64,000 nucleotides of DNA, from assembly GCF_001280255.1 (NCBI RefSeq), contig NZ_LHCI01000106.1:417907-481906 (forward strand), written 5' to 3'. Every line of letters begins with the position of its first letter. The stretch's first letter is position 1. Made by a program: the position numbers and the translations under genes. Shown in pieces: positions 8,247 through 19,337 of this stretch. This DNA comes from Thermus aquaticus. Lineage in GTDB: Bacteria; Deinococcota; Deinococci; Deinococcales; Thermaceae. A model generated the notes under the pieces. It did no database searches. It had not been told where the DNA came from and worked only from the letters and a program-made list of their open reading frames with translations.

Positions 8247-8467
8247 TGGCCGGAACCCCTTACCGGAAGCTCCTCACCGCCCCCAGGCCCGTAGCCGAGG
8301 GGGTGAAGGCCCGGCTGGAGGCCAGGGGCATCCCCGCCCTTCTGGAAACCCCCTTTGCCGGCCTCCCCGAGGCCGCTTTGGGCACCTACATGGGGGACGT
8401 GGCCCTCTGGGTGCCCGAGGCCCTTTTGGGGGAGGCCGAGGCCCTTTTGGAGGAGGAGATCCCATGA
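8231..8467 (+). CDS. Small DUF2007-like protein
   Basis: This 78-residue cytoplasmic protein begins inside the end of the M20 gene and ends in ATGA, coupling it to the glucokinase gene. The pattern VKARLEARGIPALLE, then GDVALWVPEALLGEAEALLEEE, resembles the DUF2007 (putative signal-transducing) fold, a small ferredoxin-like domain that ends in an LWVPxxxxxxAxxLL helix. No catalytic residue is apparent. The Thermus-like codon use supports a real gene; the function is unknown. Confidence 0.65.
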   Translation: MERRLVAGTPYRKLLTAPRPVAEGVKARLEARGIPALLETPFAGLPEAALGTYMGDVALWVPEALLGEAEALLEEEIP

Positions 8468-9372
8468 TGGTGGTGGGATTGGACCTGGGAGGCACCAAGA
8501 TCGCCGCCGGGGCCTTTGACGGCGAAAGGCTCCTCTCCCGCGTCCTCCTTCCCACCCCCAAGGAGGGGGGGAAGGCGGTGGTGGCGGCGTTGGCGGAGGC
8601 GGCGAGGCGGGCGGAGGAGGAGGCGGGGGGGAGGGCCTTGGCCCTGGGCCTCGGCACCCCGGGGCCCTTGGACTTCCGGGAGGGGGTGATCCGCTTCACC
8701 CCCAACATCCCAGGCCTCCAGGACTTCCCCATCCGCCGCCTCCTAGAGGAGGCCACGGGCAGGCCCGTCTACCTGGAAAACGACGCCAACGCCGCCGCTT
8801 TGGCCGAGCACCACTTGGGGGCGGGCAAGGGGGAAAAAAGCTCCCTCTTCCTCACCGTGTCCACCGGGATTGGCGGGGGCGTGGTCCTGGAGGGGCGGGT
8901 CCTGAGGGGAGAGAGGGGGCAGGGAGGGGAGCTGGGCCACACCACCTTGCTCCCCGGGGGGCCGGTCTGCGGGTGCGGCCTCGAGGGGTGCCTGGAGGCC
9001 CTGGCGGCGGGCCGGGCCCTGGAGCGGGAGGCGGGCTACGCCTACGGCCGCCCGGTGGACACCCGGGAGCTCTTCCGCCTCTACGAGGAAAAAGACCCCA
9101 AGGCGGAGCGCATCCTCCTCCAGGCGGCCAGGTACGTGGGGATCGGCCTGGCCAGCCTGGTCAAGGCCTTTGACCCCGGGGTGGTCATCCTGGGGGGCGG
9201 CATCGCCCTGAACGCCCCCGAGGGGTACTTTGAGGCCCTCCAAGAGGCCTACCGCCGCTATTTGCAGGGCTGGGAGGCCCCGCCCGTCAGGAAGGCCCTC
9301 CTGGGGCCGGAGGCGGGGCTATTGGGGGCGGCCCTCACCGCCTATCTGGAGGCGCGGGATGGAAGCGGGTAA
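8464..9372 (+). CDS. glk: ROK-family glucokinase
   Basis: This 302-residue ROK kinase has the phosphate-binding GLDLGGTKIAAG at the N-terminus, the sugar-binding and catalytic segment ENDANAAALAEH, the zinc-binding ROK signature GHTTLLPGGPVCGCGLEGCLEAL (H..CxCGxxGCxE) and the adenosine loop VVILGGGIALN. It should phosphorylate glucose or a related hexose with ATP. Fructokinase or N-acetylmannosamine kinase activity cannot be excluded from sequence. The ATG overlaps the preceding stop (ATGA), and the following DUF2905 gene starts inside its last codons. Confidence 0.85.
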   Translation: MMVVGLDLGGTKIAAGAFDGERLLSRVLLPTPKEGGKAVVAALAEAARRAEEEAGGRALALGLGTPGPLDFREGVIRFTPNIPGLQDFPIRRLLEEATGRPVYLENDANAAALAEHHLGAGKGEKSSLFLTVSTGIGGGVVLEGRVLRGERGQGGELGHTTLLPGGPVCGCGLEGCLEALAAGRALEREAGYAYGRPVDTRELFRLYEEKDPKAERILLQAARYVGIGLASLVKAFDPGVVILGGGIALNAPEGYFEALQEAYRRYLQGWEAPPVRKALLGPEAGLLGAALTAYLEARDGSG

Positions 9373-9571
9373 GGTCCTAATCTACGCCGGGCTCTTCCTG
9401 CTCCTCCTCGGGCTTATCCTCCTCTACTTCCCCAAGCTCTTCGCCTGGTTCGGCCACCTGCCCGGGGACATCCGCATAGAGCGGGAAGGGCTTAGGGTCT
9501 ACATACCCCTCACCTCGGCCCTTCTCCTCTCCCTGATCCTGACCCTGCTCCTCAACCTCCTACGCCGCTAA
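9359..9571 (+). CDS. DUF2905 membrane protein
   Basis: This 70-residue protein has two membrane helices (about residues 6-23 and 50-67) joined by the conserved loop FGHLPGDIRIEREGLRVYIPL, which is the DUF2905 hallmark. The family is widespread in Gram-positive bacteria and Deinococcus-Thermus; its function is unknown. The ATG at 9359 overlaps the end of the glucokinase gene by 14 bases. A longer in-frame reading upstream is low-complexity antisense-like sequence and was rejected. Confidence 0.82.
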   Translation: MEAGKVLIYAGLFLLLLGLILLYFPKLFAWFGHLPGDIRIEREGLRVYIPLTSALLLSLILTLLLNLLRR

Positions 9572-9574
9572 GGC

Positions 9575-10189
9575 TCAGGCCCCCTTGAGGTGGCTCAGGA
9601 ACTCCTCCCGGGTCCTGGCGTCCTCCCGGAAGACCCCCAGCATGGCGCTGGTGACGGTGCGGGAGTGCTGCTTCTCCACCCCCCGCATCATCATGCACAG
9701 GTGGACTCCCTCCACCACCACCCCCACGCCCCTGGGCTCCAGGACCTGCTGGATGGCCTCGGCGATCTGCACGGAAAGCCTCTCCTGCACCTGAAGGCGG
9801 CGGGCGAACAGGTCCACGATGCGGGCGAACTTGGAAAGGCCCAGGATCTTCTCCCCGGGGATGTAGCCGATGTGGACCTGGCCGAAGAAGGGGAGCATGT
9901 GGTGCTCGCACAGGGAGTAGAACTCAATGCCCTTCACCACCACCATCTCGCTGCCCTCGGCCCGGAAGACGGCCCCGTTGACGATCTCTTCCAGGCTCTG
10001 CCGGTACCCGCGGGTGAGGAAGGCCCAGGCCTTGGCCACCCTTTCCGGGGTCTTCAGGAGGCCCTCCCGGTTGGGGTCCTCCCCGATCACCTGGAGCCAC
10101 TCTGCCGCCAGGCCCTCGAGGCGGCCCAGGTCCAGCTCGGTTTCAAAGGTGAGCCCCGTCTCCTCTATCTCCACCATCTTGCGCTCCAT
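9575..10189 (-). CDS. folE: GTP cyclohydrolase I
   Basis: This 204-residue enzyme starts tetrahydrofolate synthesis by turning GTP into dihydroneopterin triphosphate. Zinc ligands are visible in [10 protein letters not shown] (C94 and H97 region) and [11 protein letters not shown]; the GTP-binding stretch [11 protein letters not shown] and the C-terminal REEFLSHL are typical. The start at 10189 ([10 protein letters not shown]) is preceded by an AGAGGT ribosome-binding site. A longer reading to 10231 lacks family similarity. It is convergent with the DUF2905 gene (3-base gap) and follows the gamma-carbonic anhydrase gene. Confidence 0.93.
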   Translation of the reverse strand: MERKMVEIEETGLTFETELDLGRLEGLAAEWLQVIGEDPNREGLLKTPERVAKAWAFLTRGYRQSLEEIVNGAVFRAEGSEMVVVKGIEFYSLCEHHMLPFFGQVHIGYIPGEKILGLSKFARIVDLFARRLQVQERLSVQIAEAIQQVLEPRGVGVVVEGVHLCMMMRGVEKQHSRTVTSAMLGVFREDARTREEFLSHLKGA

Positions 10190-10227
10190 ACTGACCTCTT
10201 TGGCCTTTCCCCAATGTAGCCCCGGGC

Positions 10228-12132
<1,905 letters not shown>

Positions 12133-12184
12133 GCCCTTATCCTAAGGGCCTTTCCGTGGTAGAGTGGGGGGATTGGGTGCGCCC

Positions 12185-13948
12185 ATGGAGATTAGAAACA
12201 TTGCCATCATAGCCCACGTGGACCACGGGAAGACCACCCTGGTGGACGCCATGCTGCGGCAGTCCAAAGCCTTGGTCAAGGACGAGGGGGAGCGGATCCT
12301 GGACTCCCACGACCTGGAGCGGGAGCGGGGGATCACCATCCTGGCCAAGAACACCGCCGTCCTCTGGCAGGGGGTCAAGGTCAACATCGTGGACACCCCC
12401 GGCCACGCCGACTTCGGCGGGGAGGTGGAACGGGCCCTCTCCCTGGTGGACGGGGTCCTCCTCCTGGTGGACGCCGCCGAAGGCCCCATGCCCCAGACCC
12501 GCTTCGTCCTGAGGAAGGCCCTCGAGGCCGGCCTCAAGCCCATCGTGGTCCTCAACAAGGTGGACAAGAAGGAGGCCCGGCCCGACGAGGTCCTGAACCT
12601 GGTCTTTGACCTCATGGTGGAGCTAGGGGCCACGGAAGAACAGCTGGACTTCCCCTACCTCTACGCCATCGGCCGGGAGGGCCGGGCCTGGCGGGAGGAG
12701 CCCAAGGAGGACCTCTCCGAACTCTTCCAGGCCATTTTGGAGCACGTGCCCCCGCCCAGGTGGGAGGAAGGCCCCTTCCAGCTTCTGGTAGCCAACCTGG
12801 ACCACTCCCCCTACCTGGGCCGGGTAGCCATCGGCAAGGTCTCCCGGGGTCGGGTGCGCAAGGGGGAGGGGGTGGCCATCCTCAAGGAAGGCCAGGTCCT
12901 GGAGGCCAAGGTGGCCGCCCTCTACACCCACCAGGGCCTGGAGCGGGTGGAGGTGGAGGAGAGCCTCCCCGGGGACATCGTGGCCCTGGCGGGCCTGGAG
13001 GGGGCGGAGATCGGGGACACCATCGCCGCCAAGGAGGCCCCCGAGGCCCTGCCCCGCCTGCGGGTGGACGAGCCCACCGTGGCCCTCACCCTCACCGCCA
13101 ACACCTCCCCCTTCGCCGGGCGGGAAGGCCGGTACGTGACTGGACAAAAGCTGAAGGAGCGCCTGGAAAAGGAGCTCCGCACCAACGTGGCCCTGCAGGT
13201 GGAGGAGGTGGCCCCCGAGGTCTTTGAGCTAAGGGGCCGGGGAGAGCTTCACCTGGCCATCCTCCTGGAAACCATGCGCCGGGAAGGCTACGAGTTCAGC
13301 GTGAGCCAGCCCCGGGTCCTCTTCAAAGAGGGCCTCGAGCCCTACGAGCTCTTGGTGGTGGAAGCCCCCCAGGACCGCTTTGGGAGCGTCATGGAAGCCC
13401 TGGGGTCCCGGCGGGCCGAGATGGTCCACATGGAGGTGGGCCAGAGGGTGCGGGCGGAGTTCGTGGTCCCCGCCCGGGCCCTCTTCGGCTTCCGGAGCCT
13501 CTTCCTCTCCCTCACGGGCGGCGAGGGGATCATGAGCCACACCTTCCACGGCTACGGCCCCGAGGCCGGGCCCATCCCCACCCGGACCACGGGGAGCGCC
13601 GTGGCCATGGAGGCGGGCGTGGCCACCGCCTACAGCCTGAACCGCCTGCAGGAGCGGGTCCAGTTCTTCATTGAGCCCGGGACCGAGGTCTACGTGGGCA
13701 TGATCGTGGGGGAACACGTGCGGGAAAACGACCTGGACGTGAACGTCACCATCGGCAAAAAGCTCACCAACGTGCGGGCGGCGGGCTCCGACGAGAACAT
13801 CCGCCTCATCCCCCCAAGGAAGCTCTCCCTGGAGGAGGCTTTGGAGTTTCTGGCCGAGGACGAGCTTCTGGAGGTGACCCCAAAGAGCCTGCGCCTGAGG
13901 AAGAAGGTCCTGAACCCCTCGGAGAGGAAGCGGCTGGTGGGCAAATAA
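12185..13948 (+). CDS. typA: Ribosome-associated GTPase TypA/BipA
   Basis: This translational GTPase of 587 residues has G1 [10 protein letters not shown], the switch region [13 protein letters not shown]3 [12 protein letters not shown] and G4 [10 protein letters not shown]. The EF-G-like domains II, III and V follow, then the BipA-specific C-terminal domain with [12 protein letters not shown]-like and [14 protein letters not shown] segments. It binds the 70S A-site region and helps ribosome assembly and stress adaptation. The start at 12185 ([11 protein letters not shown]) is favoured over an upstream GTG because the G domain normally begins there. A strong terminator follows at 13952. Confidence 0.95.
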   Translation: MEIRNIAIIAHVDHGKTTLVDAMLRQSKALVKDEGERILDSHDLERERGITILAKNTAVLWQGVKVNIVDTPGHADFGGEVERALSLVDGVLLLVDAAEGPMPQTRFVLRKALEAGLKPIVVLNKVDKKEARPDEVLNLVFDLMVELGATEEQLDFPYLYAIGREGRAWREEPKEDLSELFQAILEHVPPPRWEEGPFQLLVANLDHSPYLGRVAIGKVSRGRVRKGEGVAILKEGQVLEAKVAALYTHQGLERVEVEESLPGDIVALAGLEGAEIGDTIAAKEAPEALPRLRVDEPTVALTLTANTSPFAGREGRYVTGQKLKERLEKELRTNVALQVEEVAPEVFELRGRGELHLAILLETMRREGYEFSVSQPRVLFKEGLEPYELLVVEAPQDRFGSVMEALGSRRAEMVHMEVGQRVRAEFVVPARALFGFRSLFLSLTGGEGIMSHTFHGYGPEAGPIPTRTTGSAVAMEAGVATAYSLNRLQERVQFFIEPGTEVYVGMIVGEHVRENDLDVNVTIGKKLTNVRAAGSDENIRLIPPRKLSLEEALEFLAEDELLEVTPKSLRLRKKVLNPSERKRLVGK

Positions 13949-13951
13949 AGG

Positions 13952-13976
13952 CTGGGGGGCCAAAGCCCCCAGTTTT
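13952..13976 (+). terminator. Rho-independent terminator after typA
   Basis: CTGGGGG (13952-13958) pairs with CCCCCAG (13966-13972) over a 7-base loop and is followed by TTTT. It starts 4 bases after the typA stop. Confidence 0.8.
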
Positions 13977-13985
13977 CCTAAAGCC

Positions 13986-14060
13986 CTATTCTTCTTCCCG
14001 CTCCCCGTAGGTCTCCAGGGCTTCCTGCCACGCCTGGCTGATCTCCTTGCCCTTCTCCAT
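13986..14060 (-). CDS. Candidate 24-residue acidic small protein
   Basis: An ATG at 14060 opens a 24-codon frame (MEKGKEISQAWQEALETYG plus an acidic ERREEE-like tail) that ends in TAG at 13986-13988. A textbook AAGGAGG ribosome-binding site lies 7 bases upstream. The translated peptide is a single charged amphipathic helix with no cysteines and no membrane segment. No other gene explains this stretch between the typA terminator and the next gene. It is not a family I recognise. The strong ribosome-binding site is the main support, and it may be a real small protein or a leader. Confidence 0.45.
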   Translation of the reverse strand: MEKGKEISQAWQEALETYGEREEE

Positions 14061-14112
14061 GGCCTGCCTCCTTGAGCCTAAGGGTAGGGCCCTGGAGTAG
14101 GCTTTGGGCCAA

Positions 14113-14167
14113 GGTAGACCCGTGTTTCCTACACCCGGCATCGGTGTAGACCCGTTGACCTTACACC
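14113..14167. promoter_or_regulatory. Operator-like cluster of direct and inverted repeats
   Basis: GTAGACCCGT occurs at 14114-14123 and again at 14146-14155, 32 bases apart, close to three helical turns. Interleaved with these are CTACACC (14129-14135), GGTGTAG (14143-14149) and TTACACC (14161-14167). The first two form a perfect 7-base inverted repeat with a 7-base spacer, and the second and third form another. The site lies in the gap between the small-protein gene and the membrane GGDEF-like gene. It looks like a multi-dimer regulator site; the regulator is unknown. Confidence 0.45.
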
Positions 14168-14179
14168 GCCTGGGGGCCC

Positions 14180-14863
14180 TTAGCCCTGCAGGAGGACCTC
14201 GGCCTCCAGACGGCCCAGGACCCGCTCCAGGCTACCCCCCTGCCAGCGCTCCACGGCGTAGGCGGAAAGGGGGAAGCGCTCTCTAAGGCGGCGGAGGAGG
14301 CCCATGGCGTCCTCGGGGCGCCCCACCTGCAGGACCAAGAGGTAGCCCCCCTTCACCTGGAAGGCCAGGTCCCCTCGCCTGAGCTCCCGCAAAATGGCCT
14401 CCGGGGAAGCCGAGGTGCCCAGGTACACCAGGACCAAAGGCCGCCTGAGGGCCAGGCCCTCGAGGGCCCCCGCCATCCTGAGGAGGTCCTCCCGGGTCCC
14501 CACCCGGGAGAGGGGGGGAAGGAGGGGGGCCTCCCGCCCCGTGCCCAGGAAGAAGCCCAGCCCCAGGGCCAGGGCCCCCAGGACCCCGCCCAGGTAGGCG
14601 TAGGGGGGAGGGGTGAGCCCGGTAAGGCGGAGGGCGCTCTCCAGGGCCAGCTGGAAGGCGAGAAGCCCCAGGCCCAGGACCAGGGCCGTCTGCACGGAAA
14701 AGGCCACGGGGAAGCGGGAGTAGAGGCTCGCCACCCCGGAAAGGAGGAAGGCGGCTAGGAGGAGGCCAGACCCCTGGCCCAGATCCCCCACGGGCTCCTG
14801 GAGGCCTAAAGGCAGGAGGCCCAGGAGGAAAAGCACCCAGGGGATGAGGAAAAGCCAGCGCAT
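14180..14863 (-). CDS. Membrane protein with a degenerate GGDEF-like C-terminal domain
   Basis: This protein of 227 residues has four hydrophobic helices in the first 120 residues, then a cytoplasmic domain. The stretch [25 protein letters not shown], followed by [11 protein letters not shown], is laid out like the half-site and signature region of a GGDEF domain (R.xDL.ar.GGDEFvvlL), but the signature reads KGGYLLVL, so cyclase activity is unlikely. It could be a receptor or a pseudo-cyclase. The ATG at 14863 has GGGAGGA almost touching it, an unusually short spacing. It is divergent from and close to rarA. Confidence 0.55.
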   Translation of the reverse strand: MRWLFLIPWVLFLLGLLPLGLQEPVGDLGQGSGLLLAAFLLSGVASLYSRFPVAFSVQTALVLGLGLLAFQLALESALRLTGLTPPPYAYLGGVLGALALGLGFFLGTGREAPLLPPLSRVGTREDLLRMAGALEGLALRRPLVLVYLGTSASPEAILRELRRGDLAFQVKGGYLLVLQVGRPEDAMGLLRRLRERFPLSAYAVERWQGGSLERVLGRLEAEVLLQG

Positions 14864-14912
14864 TCCTCCCAAGCCTACCACACCCCCCGGCCCCGCCTTT
14901 ACCATCAAGGGG

Positions 14913-16172
14913 ATGGAGCCCCTGGCGGAGCGCCTGCGCCCCAGGACCCTGGACGAGGTCCTGGGCCAGCCCCACCTCACCGGGGAACGGGGGCTTCTCC
15001 GGCGGATGCTGGAGGCGAAGAGGCTCGCCTCCATGGTCCTCTTTGGCCCCCCGGGCACGGGCAAGACCACCCTGGCCCACCTCCTGGCCGAGGGGGCGGG
15101 AAAGCCCTTCCTGAGGCTCTCCGCTGTGGAGGCCGGACTCAAGGAGGTGCGCCAGGCGGTGGAAAGGGCCAGGCAGGAAGGGGGCCTCGTCCTCTTCCTG
15201 GACGAGATCCACCGCTTCAACAAGGCCCAGCAGGACGCCCTCCTCCCCCACCTGGAGTCGGGCCTCCTCACCCTGATCGGGGCCACGGCGGAAAACCCCG
15301 CCTTCCTCCTCACCCCCGCCCTGCGCTCCCGCCTCCGCCTCTTTCCCCTGAAACCCCTCTCCCAGGAGGACCTCCTCGCCCTCCTCAGGCGGGCCCTCGA
15401 GGACCCCAGGGGCCTTCCCGGCGTGGCCTACGAGGAGGAGGCCCTCCGCCTCCTGGCCCAGGCGGCGGAAGGGGACGCCCGCTTCGCCCTGAACACCCTG
15501 GAGCTGGCCGCCGCCTTCGGGAAGGTGGACTTAAAGAGCGTGCGGGAGGCTTTGGGGGCGGAACGGCTCGGCATGGACCGGGAGGGGGACCGGTTTTACG
15601 ACCTGGTCTCCGCCCTGCACAAAAGCCTCCGGGGAAGCCACGTGGACGCCGCCCTCTACTACCTGGCGAGGCTCCTAGAGGGCGGGGCCGACCCCCGGTA
15701 CCTGGCCCGGAGGCTCATCCGGGTGGCCCTCGAGGACGTGGGCCTGGCAGACCCCTTGGCCCTTAGGCTTTCCGTGGCCGCCAAGGAGGCCTACGAGGCC
15801 CTGGGAAGCCCGGAAGGGGAGCTGGCCCTGGTGGAGGCGGCGGTCTATCTGGCCCTGGCCCCCAAGTCCAACAGCCTCTACCAGGCCTGGAAGCGGGCGG
15901 AGGAGGCCGCCAGGGCCCACCCCGAGGCCCCCGTGCCCCTGAACCTGAGGAACGCCCCCACCGCCTTGGCCAGGGCCCTGGGGCACGGGGAGGGCTACGC
16001 CTACTACCACGAGGACAAGGAGGGGAGCTTCGCCCAAAGGTACCTGCCGGAGGGCCTCGAGGGCCTCACCCTCTACGAGGCCACGGGGGAGGGCTTTGAG
16101 GAGCGGGTGCGGGAGAGGCTGAAGGCCCTCAGGGGGCGGTTCCAAAGCGCCAGGCCGCCGAAAGGTGGATAA
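14913..16172 (+). CDS. rarA: Replication-associated recombination protein A (RarA/MgsA AAA+ ATPase)
   Basis: This AAA+ protein of 419 residues has Walker [17 protein letters not shown], Walker [18 protein letters not shown], sensor 1 [11 protein letters not shown] and the arginine-finger region ALRSRLRLF. The C-terminal tetramerisation domain carries the family's [35 protein letters not shown] and [10 protein letters not shown] motifs. RarA acts at stalled forks and resembles clamp-loader subunits. The ATG at 14913 ([19 protein letters not shown]) is the family start; an upstream start at 14844 would add a proline-rich segment. Its 3' end overlaps the convergent lipoprotein gene by 44 bases. 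Confidence 0.93.
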   Translation: MEPLAERLRPRTLDEVLGQPHLTGERGLLRRMLEAKRLASMVLFGPPGTGKTTLAHLLAEGAGKPFLRLSAVEAGLKEVRQAVERARQEGGLVLFLDEIHRFNKAQQDALLPHLESGLLTLIGATAENPAFLLTPALRSRLRLFPLKPLSQEDLLALLRRALEDPRGLPGVAYEEEALRLLAQAAEGDARFALNTLELAAAFGKVDLKSVREALGAERLGMDREGDRFYDLVSALHKSLRGSHVDAALYYLARLLEGGADPRYLARRLIRVALEDVGLADPLALRLSVAAKEAYEALGSPEGELALVEAAVYLALAPKSNSLYQAWKRAEEAARAHPEAPVPLNLRNAPTALARALGHGEGYAYYHEDKEGSFAQRYLPEGLEGLTLYEATGEGFEERVRERLKALRGRFQSARPPKGG

Positions 16173-16692
16173 GGAGGCTTCCGTTCCCCCTAAACCCTCC
16201 CAGGGCCCCCACCTCGGCCACCCAGTCCCGGCGGTAGGTCCCCAGGGAGGCCTGCCAGGCCCACCCCCAGGAACCGCCGCCAGAAGTGGGAACCCCAATG
16301 AGGTGAACCCTGGGGGAGAAATAAAACCCGTCCCCGCCTAGGATGGCCCCACCGTCCAGGACCACGGGCACCCCCTGGCTCCAGTCCGGCCCAAAGAGAG
16401 GAGGCACGGTGAGGCCTGCATCCAGGGCCAATCCGGGGCCCAGGCCCAGCTTCACCCCGCCCCGCAAGCCCCACTGGATGGAGAAGTTGAACTCCACCTG
16501 GCCATCCCCCTTGGCCACGGCCAGGTAGGGCAGGGGGAGGACCGGGTCCCGGTTCCCGCTGGCGAAGGGGTTGGCTAAGAGGGTCACCCCCAGGCTGGCC
16601 TCGAGGCCCCTCGCGGGCTCCGGAGGCCGGAGCATGGCCACGGGAACGCAGGCGGTCAGGAGCAAAACAAGGCCCCACACCAGAGCGCGCAT
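16129..16692 (-). CDS. Putative lipoprotein with outer-membrane-like beta structure
   Basis: This protein of 187 residues has a lipoprotein signal, [15 protein letters not shown], with Cys15 as the lipidated residue. The mature part is glycine- and aromatic-rich with alternating hydrophobic strands ([36 protein letters not shown]) and ends in AAWRFGTAP, which suggests a small beta-barrel or beta-sandwich at the outer envelope. No family is recognised. I chose the ATG at 16692, next to the signal peptide, over one 14 codons upstream. It may be cleaved by the LspA encoded at 51018. Confidence 0.65.
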   Translation of the reverse strand: MRALVWGLVLLLTACVPVAMLRPPEPARGLEASLGVTLLANPFASGNRDPVLPLPYLAVAKGDGQVEFNFSIQWGLRGGVKLGLGPGLALDAGLTVPPLFGPDWSQGVPVVLDGGAILGGDGFYFSPRVHLIGVPTSGGGSWGWAWQASLGTYRRDWVAEVGALGGFRGNGSLLIHLSAAWRFGTAP

Positions 16693-16747
16693 GGCTTTTA
16701 CCCCCTTACGGAACCAGGGTAGGCCCGGGCCCAAGGCCCGGTCAAGG

Positions 16748-17596
16748 CTACCCCTTCAACCCCTCCTCAAAGGTGGCCACCACCCGCCTCTCAAAGGCCA
16801 GGTAGAGGAGAGCGATGGGAAGGACGCTAAGGAGGGCCGCCGCCGAGAGGAGACCCCAGTCCGTGGGGTATTTACGCTGGAGGTCGGTGAGCCAGGTCTG
16901 CACCGTCCAAAACCGGGGGTCGGTGACCACCACCCGGGGGTAGAGAACCAGGTTCCAGTGGGCGGCGAAGGCCAGCACCCCCGCGGCCACCAGGGTGGGC
17001 CGCACCAGGGGGAAGAGGATGCCAAGGAGGAGGACCCCATGCCCCGCCCCGTCCAGCCGGGCCGCCTCCAGAAGCTCCTCCGGCACCGCCCGCATGGCCT
17101 GGTAGACCAGGTAGATGACGAAGGGGCTGGCGGCGAAGGGAAGCAGGAGGGCGAAGACCGTGTCCAGAAGGGAGAGGCCTCTGAGGATGCCGTAAAGGGG
17201 TACCAGAAGAAGCTCGGCCGGGACGGCCATCAGCACCAGATAAAAGGGCAGAAGGCCAAGCCCCGCCCTTAGGGCGTAGGCGGCGAGAAGGGCGGTGAAA
17301 AGCTGGAGAAACACCACCGCGGAGGAGAGGGCCAGGGAGAAAAAAAGGCGGCCCCAAAACCCCTCCTTGGCCAAGCCCCGCACGTTCTCCAGGCTGAAGC
17401 CCACCTTGGAGAAGAGCTCCCCCGAGTACACCGCCTCCTTGGGCATGAAGGCGGCGTAGGCCATCCAGAGGAAGGGGAGGGCCACGAAGAGGAGAACGGT
17501 CCCCACGAAGAGATGCCCCAGTACCCGGCTCACGCCCCCACTATAGAAGGCGGATGCGCGCATGTCCTCCAAATAGTCCAAGAGGGTGCGCTTCAT
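16748..17596 (-). CDS. Carbohydrate ABC transporter permease (MalG-type), orphan
   Basis: This protein of 282 residues has six membrane helices and the EAA motif EEAARLDGAGHGVLLLGILFPLVRP-type loop between helices 4 and 5, which docks to the ATPase. The N-terminal FLWMAYAAFMPKE segment and the domain order match the MalG/UgpE side of carbohydrate importers. The partner MalF-like permease, substrate-binding protein and ATPase are absent nearby, so it must pair with subunits from elsewhere. Its ATG overlaps the stop of the MNT nucleotidyltransferase gene (ATGA), an unusual operon partner. Confidence 0.85.
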   Translation of the reverse strand: MKRTLLDYLEDMRASAFYSGGVSRVLGHLFVGTVLLFVALPFLWMAYAAFMPKEAVYSGELFSKVGFSLENVRGLAKEGFWGRLFFSLALSSAVVFLQLFTALLAAYALRAGLGLLPFYLVLMAVPAELLLVPLYGILRGLSLLDTVFALLLPFAASPFVIYLVYQAMRAVPEELLEAARLDGAGHGVLLLGILFPLVRPTLVAAGVLAFAAHWNLVLYPRVVVTDPRFWTVQTWLTDLQRKYPTDWGLLSAAALLSVLPIALLYLAFERRVVATFEEGLKG

Positions 17597-17913
17597 ACCT
17601 CCACGAGCTCCTGGAGGACCCGCTTGCCGATATGGGGCTTGAGGGCTTTGGGCGTCACCAGCTCCACCTGCACGCCCAGAAGCCTGCTCAGGTAGCGCTC
17701 CAGCTCCACGAACCCCAGGAGGCCCGGAGGGGTGGAAAACTCCACCAAAAGGTCTAGGTCGCTCCGCGGGGTCGCCTCCCCCCGGGCATAGGACCCGAAG
17801 ACCCCGAGTCGCCGCACACCGTAGCGTTCGGCCAAAACGTGGCGGTGCGACCTCAGGGCCTGGAGGATCTCCTCCAAGGTAGGCTGCCTTTTCTCCCTAA
17901 CCCGAGCCCCCAT
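17593..17913 (-). CDS. MNT-type minimal nucleotidyltransferase
   Basis: This 106-residue protein has the Pol-beta-type signature GVFGSYARGEATPRSDLDLLVEF: G-S followed by the D-x-D metal pair. MNT proteins often act as antitoxins that AMPylate an adjacent HEPN toxin (MntA-HepT type). Here no HEPN gene is adjacent; instead the gene overlaps a sugar ABC permease. It could work alone, with a distant HEPN partner, or be a remnant of a toxin-antitoxin pair. It is a different sequence from the MNT gene at 52642. Confidence 0.82.
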   Translation of the reverse strand: MGARVREKRQPTLEEILQALRSHRHVLAERYGVRRLGVFGSYARGEATPRSDLDLLVEFSTPPGLLGFVELERYLSRLLGVQVELVTPKALKPHIGKRVLQELVEV

Positions 17914-18057
17914 GGCGCTCCACGCCCCTATCCTACCTCCGAGGGGAACCGACCCGCGCCGAACAAGAGTATTGGAACCTCGCGGCTAGGGTGAATCATT
18001 CCGAGCGGGGTCTTGCTCAGAATAGCCGAGGTGTAGCCGCAAGGAGGCCCACGAAAG

Positions 18058-18063
18058 TATAAC
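18058..18063 (+). promoter_or_regulatory. -10 box of the CoA-transferase gene
   Basis: TATAAC ends 8 bases before the ATG at 18072. No Shine-Dalgarno sequence fits, so a leaderless or near-leaderless transcript is likely. The 158-base gap 17914-18071 holds no other feature I can support. Confidence 0.5.
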
Positions 18064-18071
18064 ATGCCCCC

Positions 18072-19280
18072 ATGAAGCCCCTTTCCGGCATCAAGGTCCT
18101 GGACCTCTCCCGCGTTCTGGCCGGCCCCCTCTGCACCCTGATCCTCGCCGACCTGGGGGCCGAGGTGGTCAAGGTGGAGCCCCCCTGGGGGGACGAGACC
18201 CGGGGCTGGGGGCCGCCCTTTTTGGAGGGCGAAAGCGCCTACTTTCTCTCGGTGAACCGGGGCAAGCGGAGCCTGGCCCTGGACCTGAAGACCCAAGAGG
18301 GCCAGGAGGTGGTCCGGCGGCTCGCCAGGGAGGCCGACATCCTGGTGGAAAACTTCAAGACCGGGGACCTCAGGCGCTTTGGCCTGGACTACGAGAGCCT
18401 AAAGTCCCTAAACCCCAGGCTCATCTACCTCTCCATCACCGGCTTCGGCCACACGGGGCCCAGGGCCCAGGAGCCCGGCTACGACGCCGCCATCCAGGGC
18501 TACACCGGCATCATGTCGGTGACCGGGGAGCCGGAGGGCCCCCCCATGAAGGTGGGCGTGGCCTGGATTGACGTGATGACGGGGATGATGGGGGCGGTGG
18601 CGGTCCTGGCGGCCCTCCTGGAGCGGGAAAGAAGCGGGGAGGGCCAGCACATAGACCTCTCCCTCTTTGACGTGGGCCTCTTCGCCATGGCCAACCTGGG
18701 CGAAAGCTACCTCCTCACCGGGATCCCCCCCAAGAGGCTCGGAAACGCCCACGCCCAGATCGTGCCCTACGGGGCCTTCCCCGCCCAGGACGGCTGGCTC
18801 ATCCTGGCGGTGGGCAACGACGAGCAGTTCGCCAGGCTCTGCCAGATCCTGGAGCTTCCCGATCTCCCAAAGCGCTTTCCCCGAAACCAGGACCGGGTGG
18901 AGGGCCGGAAGGAGGTGGAAGGCGCCCTTTCCCAGGTGCTCAGGACCCGCCCCCGGGCCCACTGGCTGGAGCGGCTCAAGGAGGCGGGGGTGCCCGCCGC
19001 CCCGGTGAACGACCTCGAGGAGGCCTTCTCCGACCCCCAGGCCGAGGCCAGGGGAGCGGTCTGGACCCTAGACCACCCCCTCCTGGGCCCCCTCCCCACC
19101 CTGGCCAACCCCTTGCGCTTCCTCTCCCGCACCCCCGCTTCCCCGACCCTCCCCCCGCCCCTTCTGGGAGAGCACACGGAAGAGGTCCTTCGGGAGGCGG
19201 GCTTCCTTCCAGAGGAGGTCCAGGCCCTTGTGGAAAAGGGGGTGGCGAGAACACCGCCAGAGAAAAGGCAAAGCCCATGA
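18072..19280 (+). CDS. CaiB/BaiF family (class III) CoA-transferase
   Basis: This protein of 402 residues begins KPLSGIKVLDLSRVLAGPLCT and continues LADLGAEVVKVEPPWGDETRGWGPPF, the hallmark of family III CoA-transferases. Later marks are NRGKRSLALDLKT, DILVENFKTGDL, SITGFGHTGP and GQHIDLSLFD; the catalytic aspartate is expected in the AWIDVMTGMMGAV stretch. These enzymes move CoA between carboxylic acids, as in formyl-CoA:oxalate, carnitine or succinyl-CoA transfer. Substrate cannot be predicted. It stands alone between the leftward MNT/permease pair and the SRP RNA gene. Confidence 0.87.
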   Translation: MKPLSGIKVLDLSRVLAGPLCTLILADLGAEVVKVEPPWGDETRGWGPPFLEGESAYFLSVNRGKRSLALDLKTQEGQEVVRRLAREADILVENFKTGDLRRFGLDYESLKSLNPRLIYLSITGFGHTGPRAQEPGYDAAIQGYTGIMSVTGEPEGPPMKVGVAWIDVMTGMMGAVAVLAALLERERSGEGQHIDLSLFDVGLFAMANLGESYLLTGIPPKRLGNAHAQIVPYGAFPAQDGWLILAVGNDEQFARLCQILELPDLPKRFPRNQDRVEGRKEVEGALSQVLRTRPRAHWLERLKEAGVPAAPVNDLEEAFSDPQAEARGAVWTLDHPLLGPLPTLANPLRFLSRTPASPTLPPPLLGEHTEEVLREAGFLPEEVQALVEKGVARTPPEKRQSP

Positions 19281-19337
19281 AGCGCCTCCCCGAGCGGGTT
19301 CTTTCAACCTAAGCTTTAACCGAAGGCCTCGAGGGCC

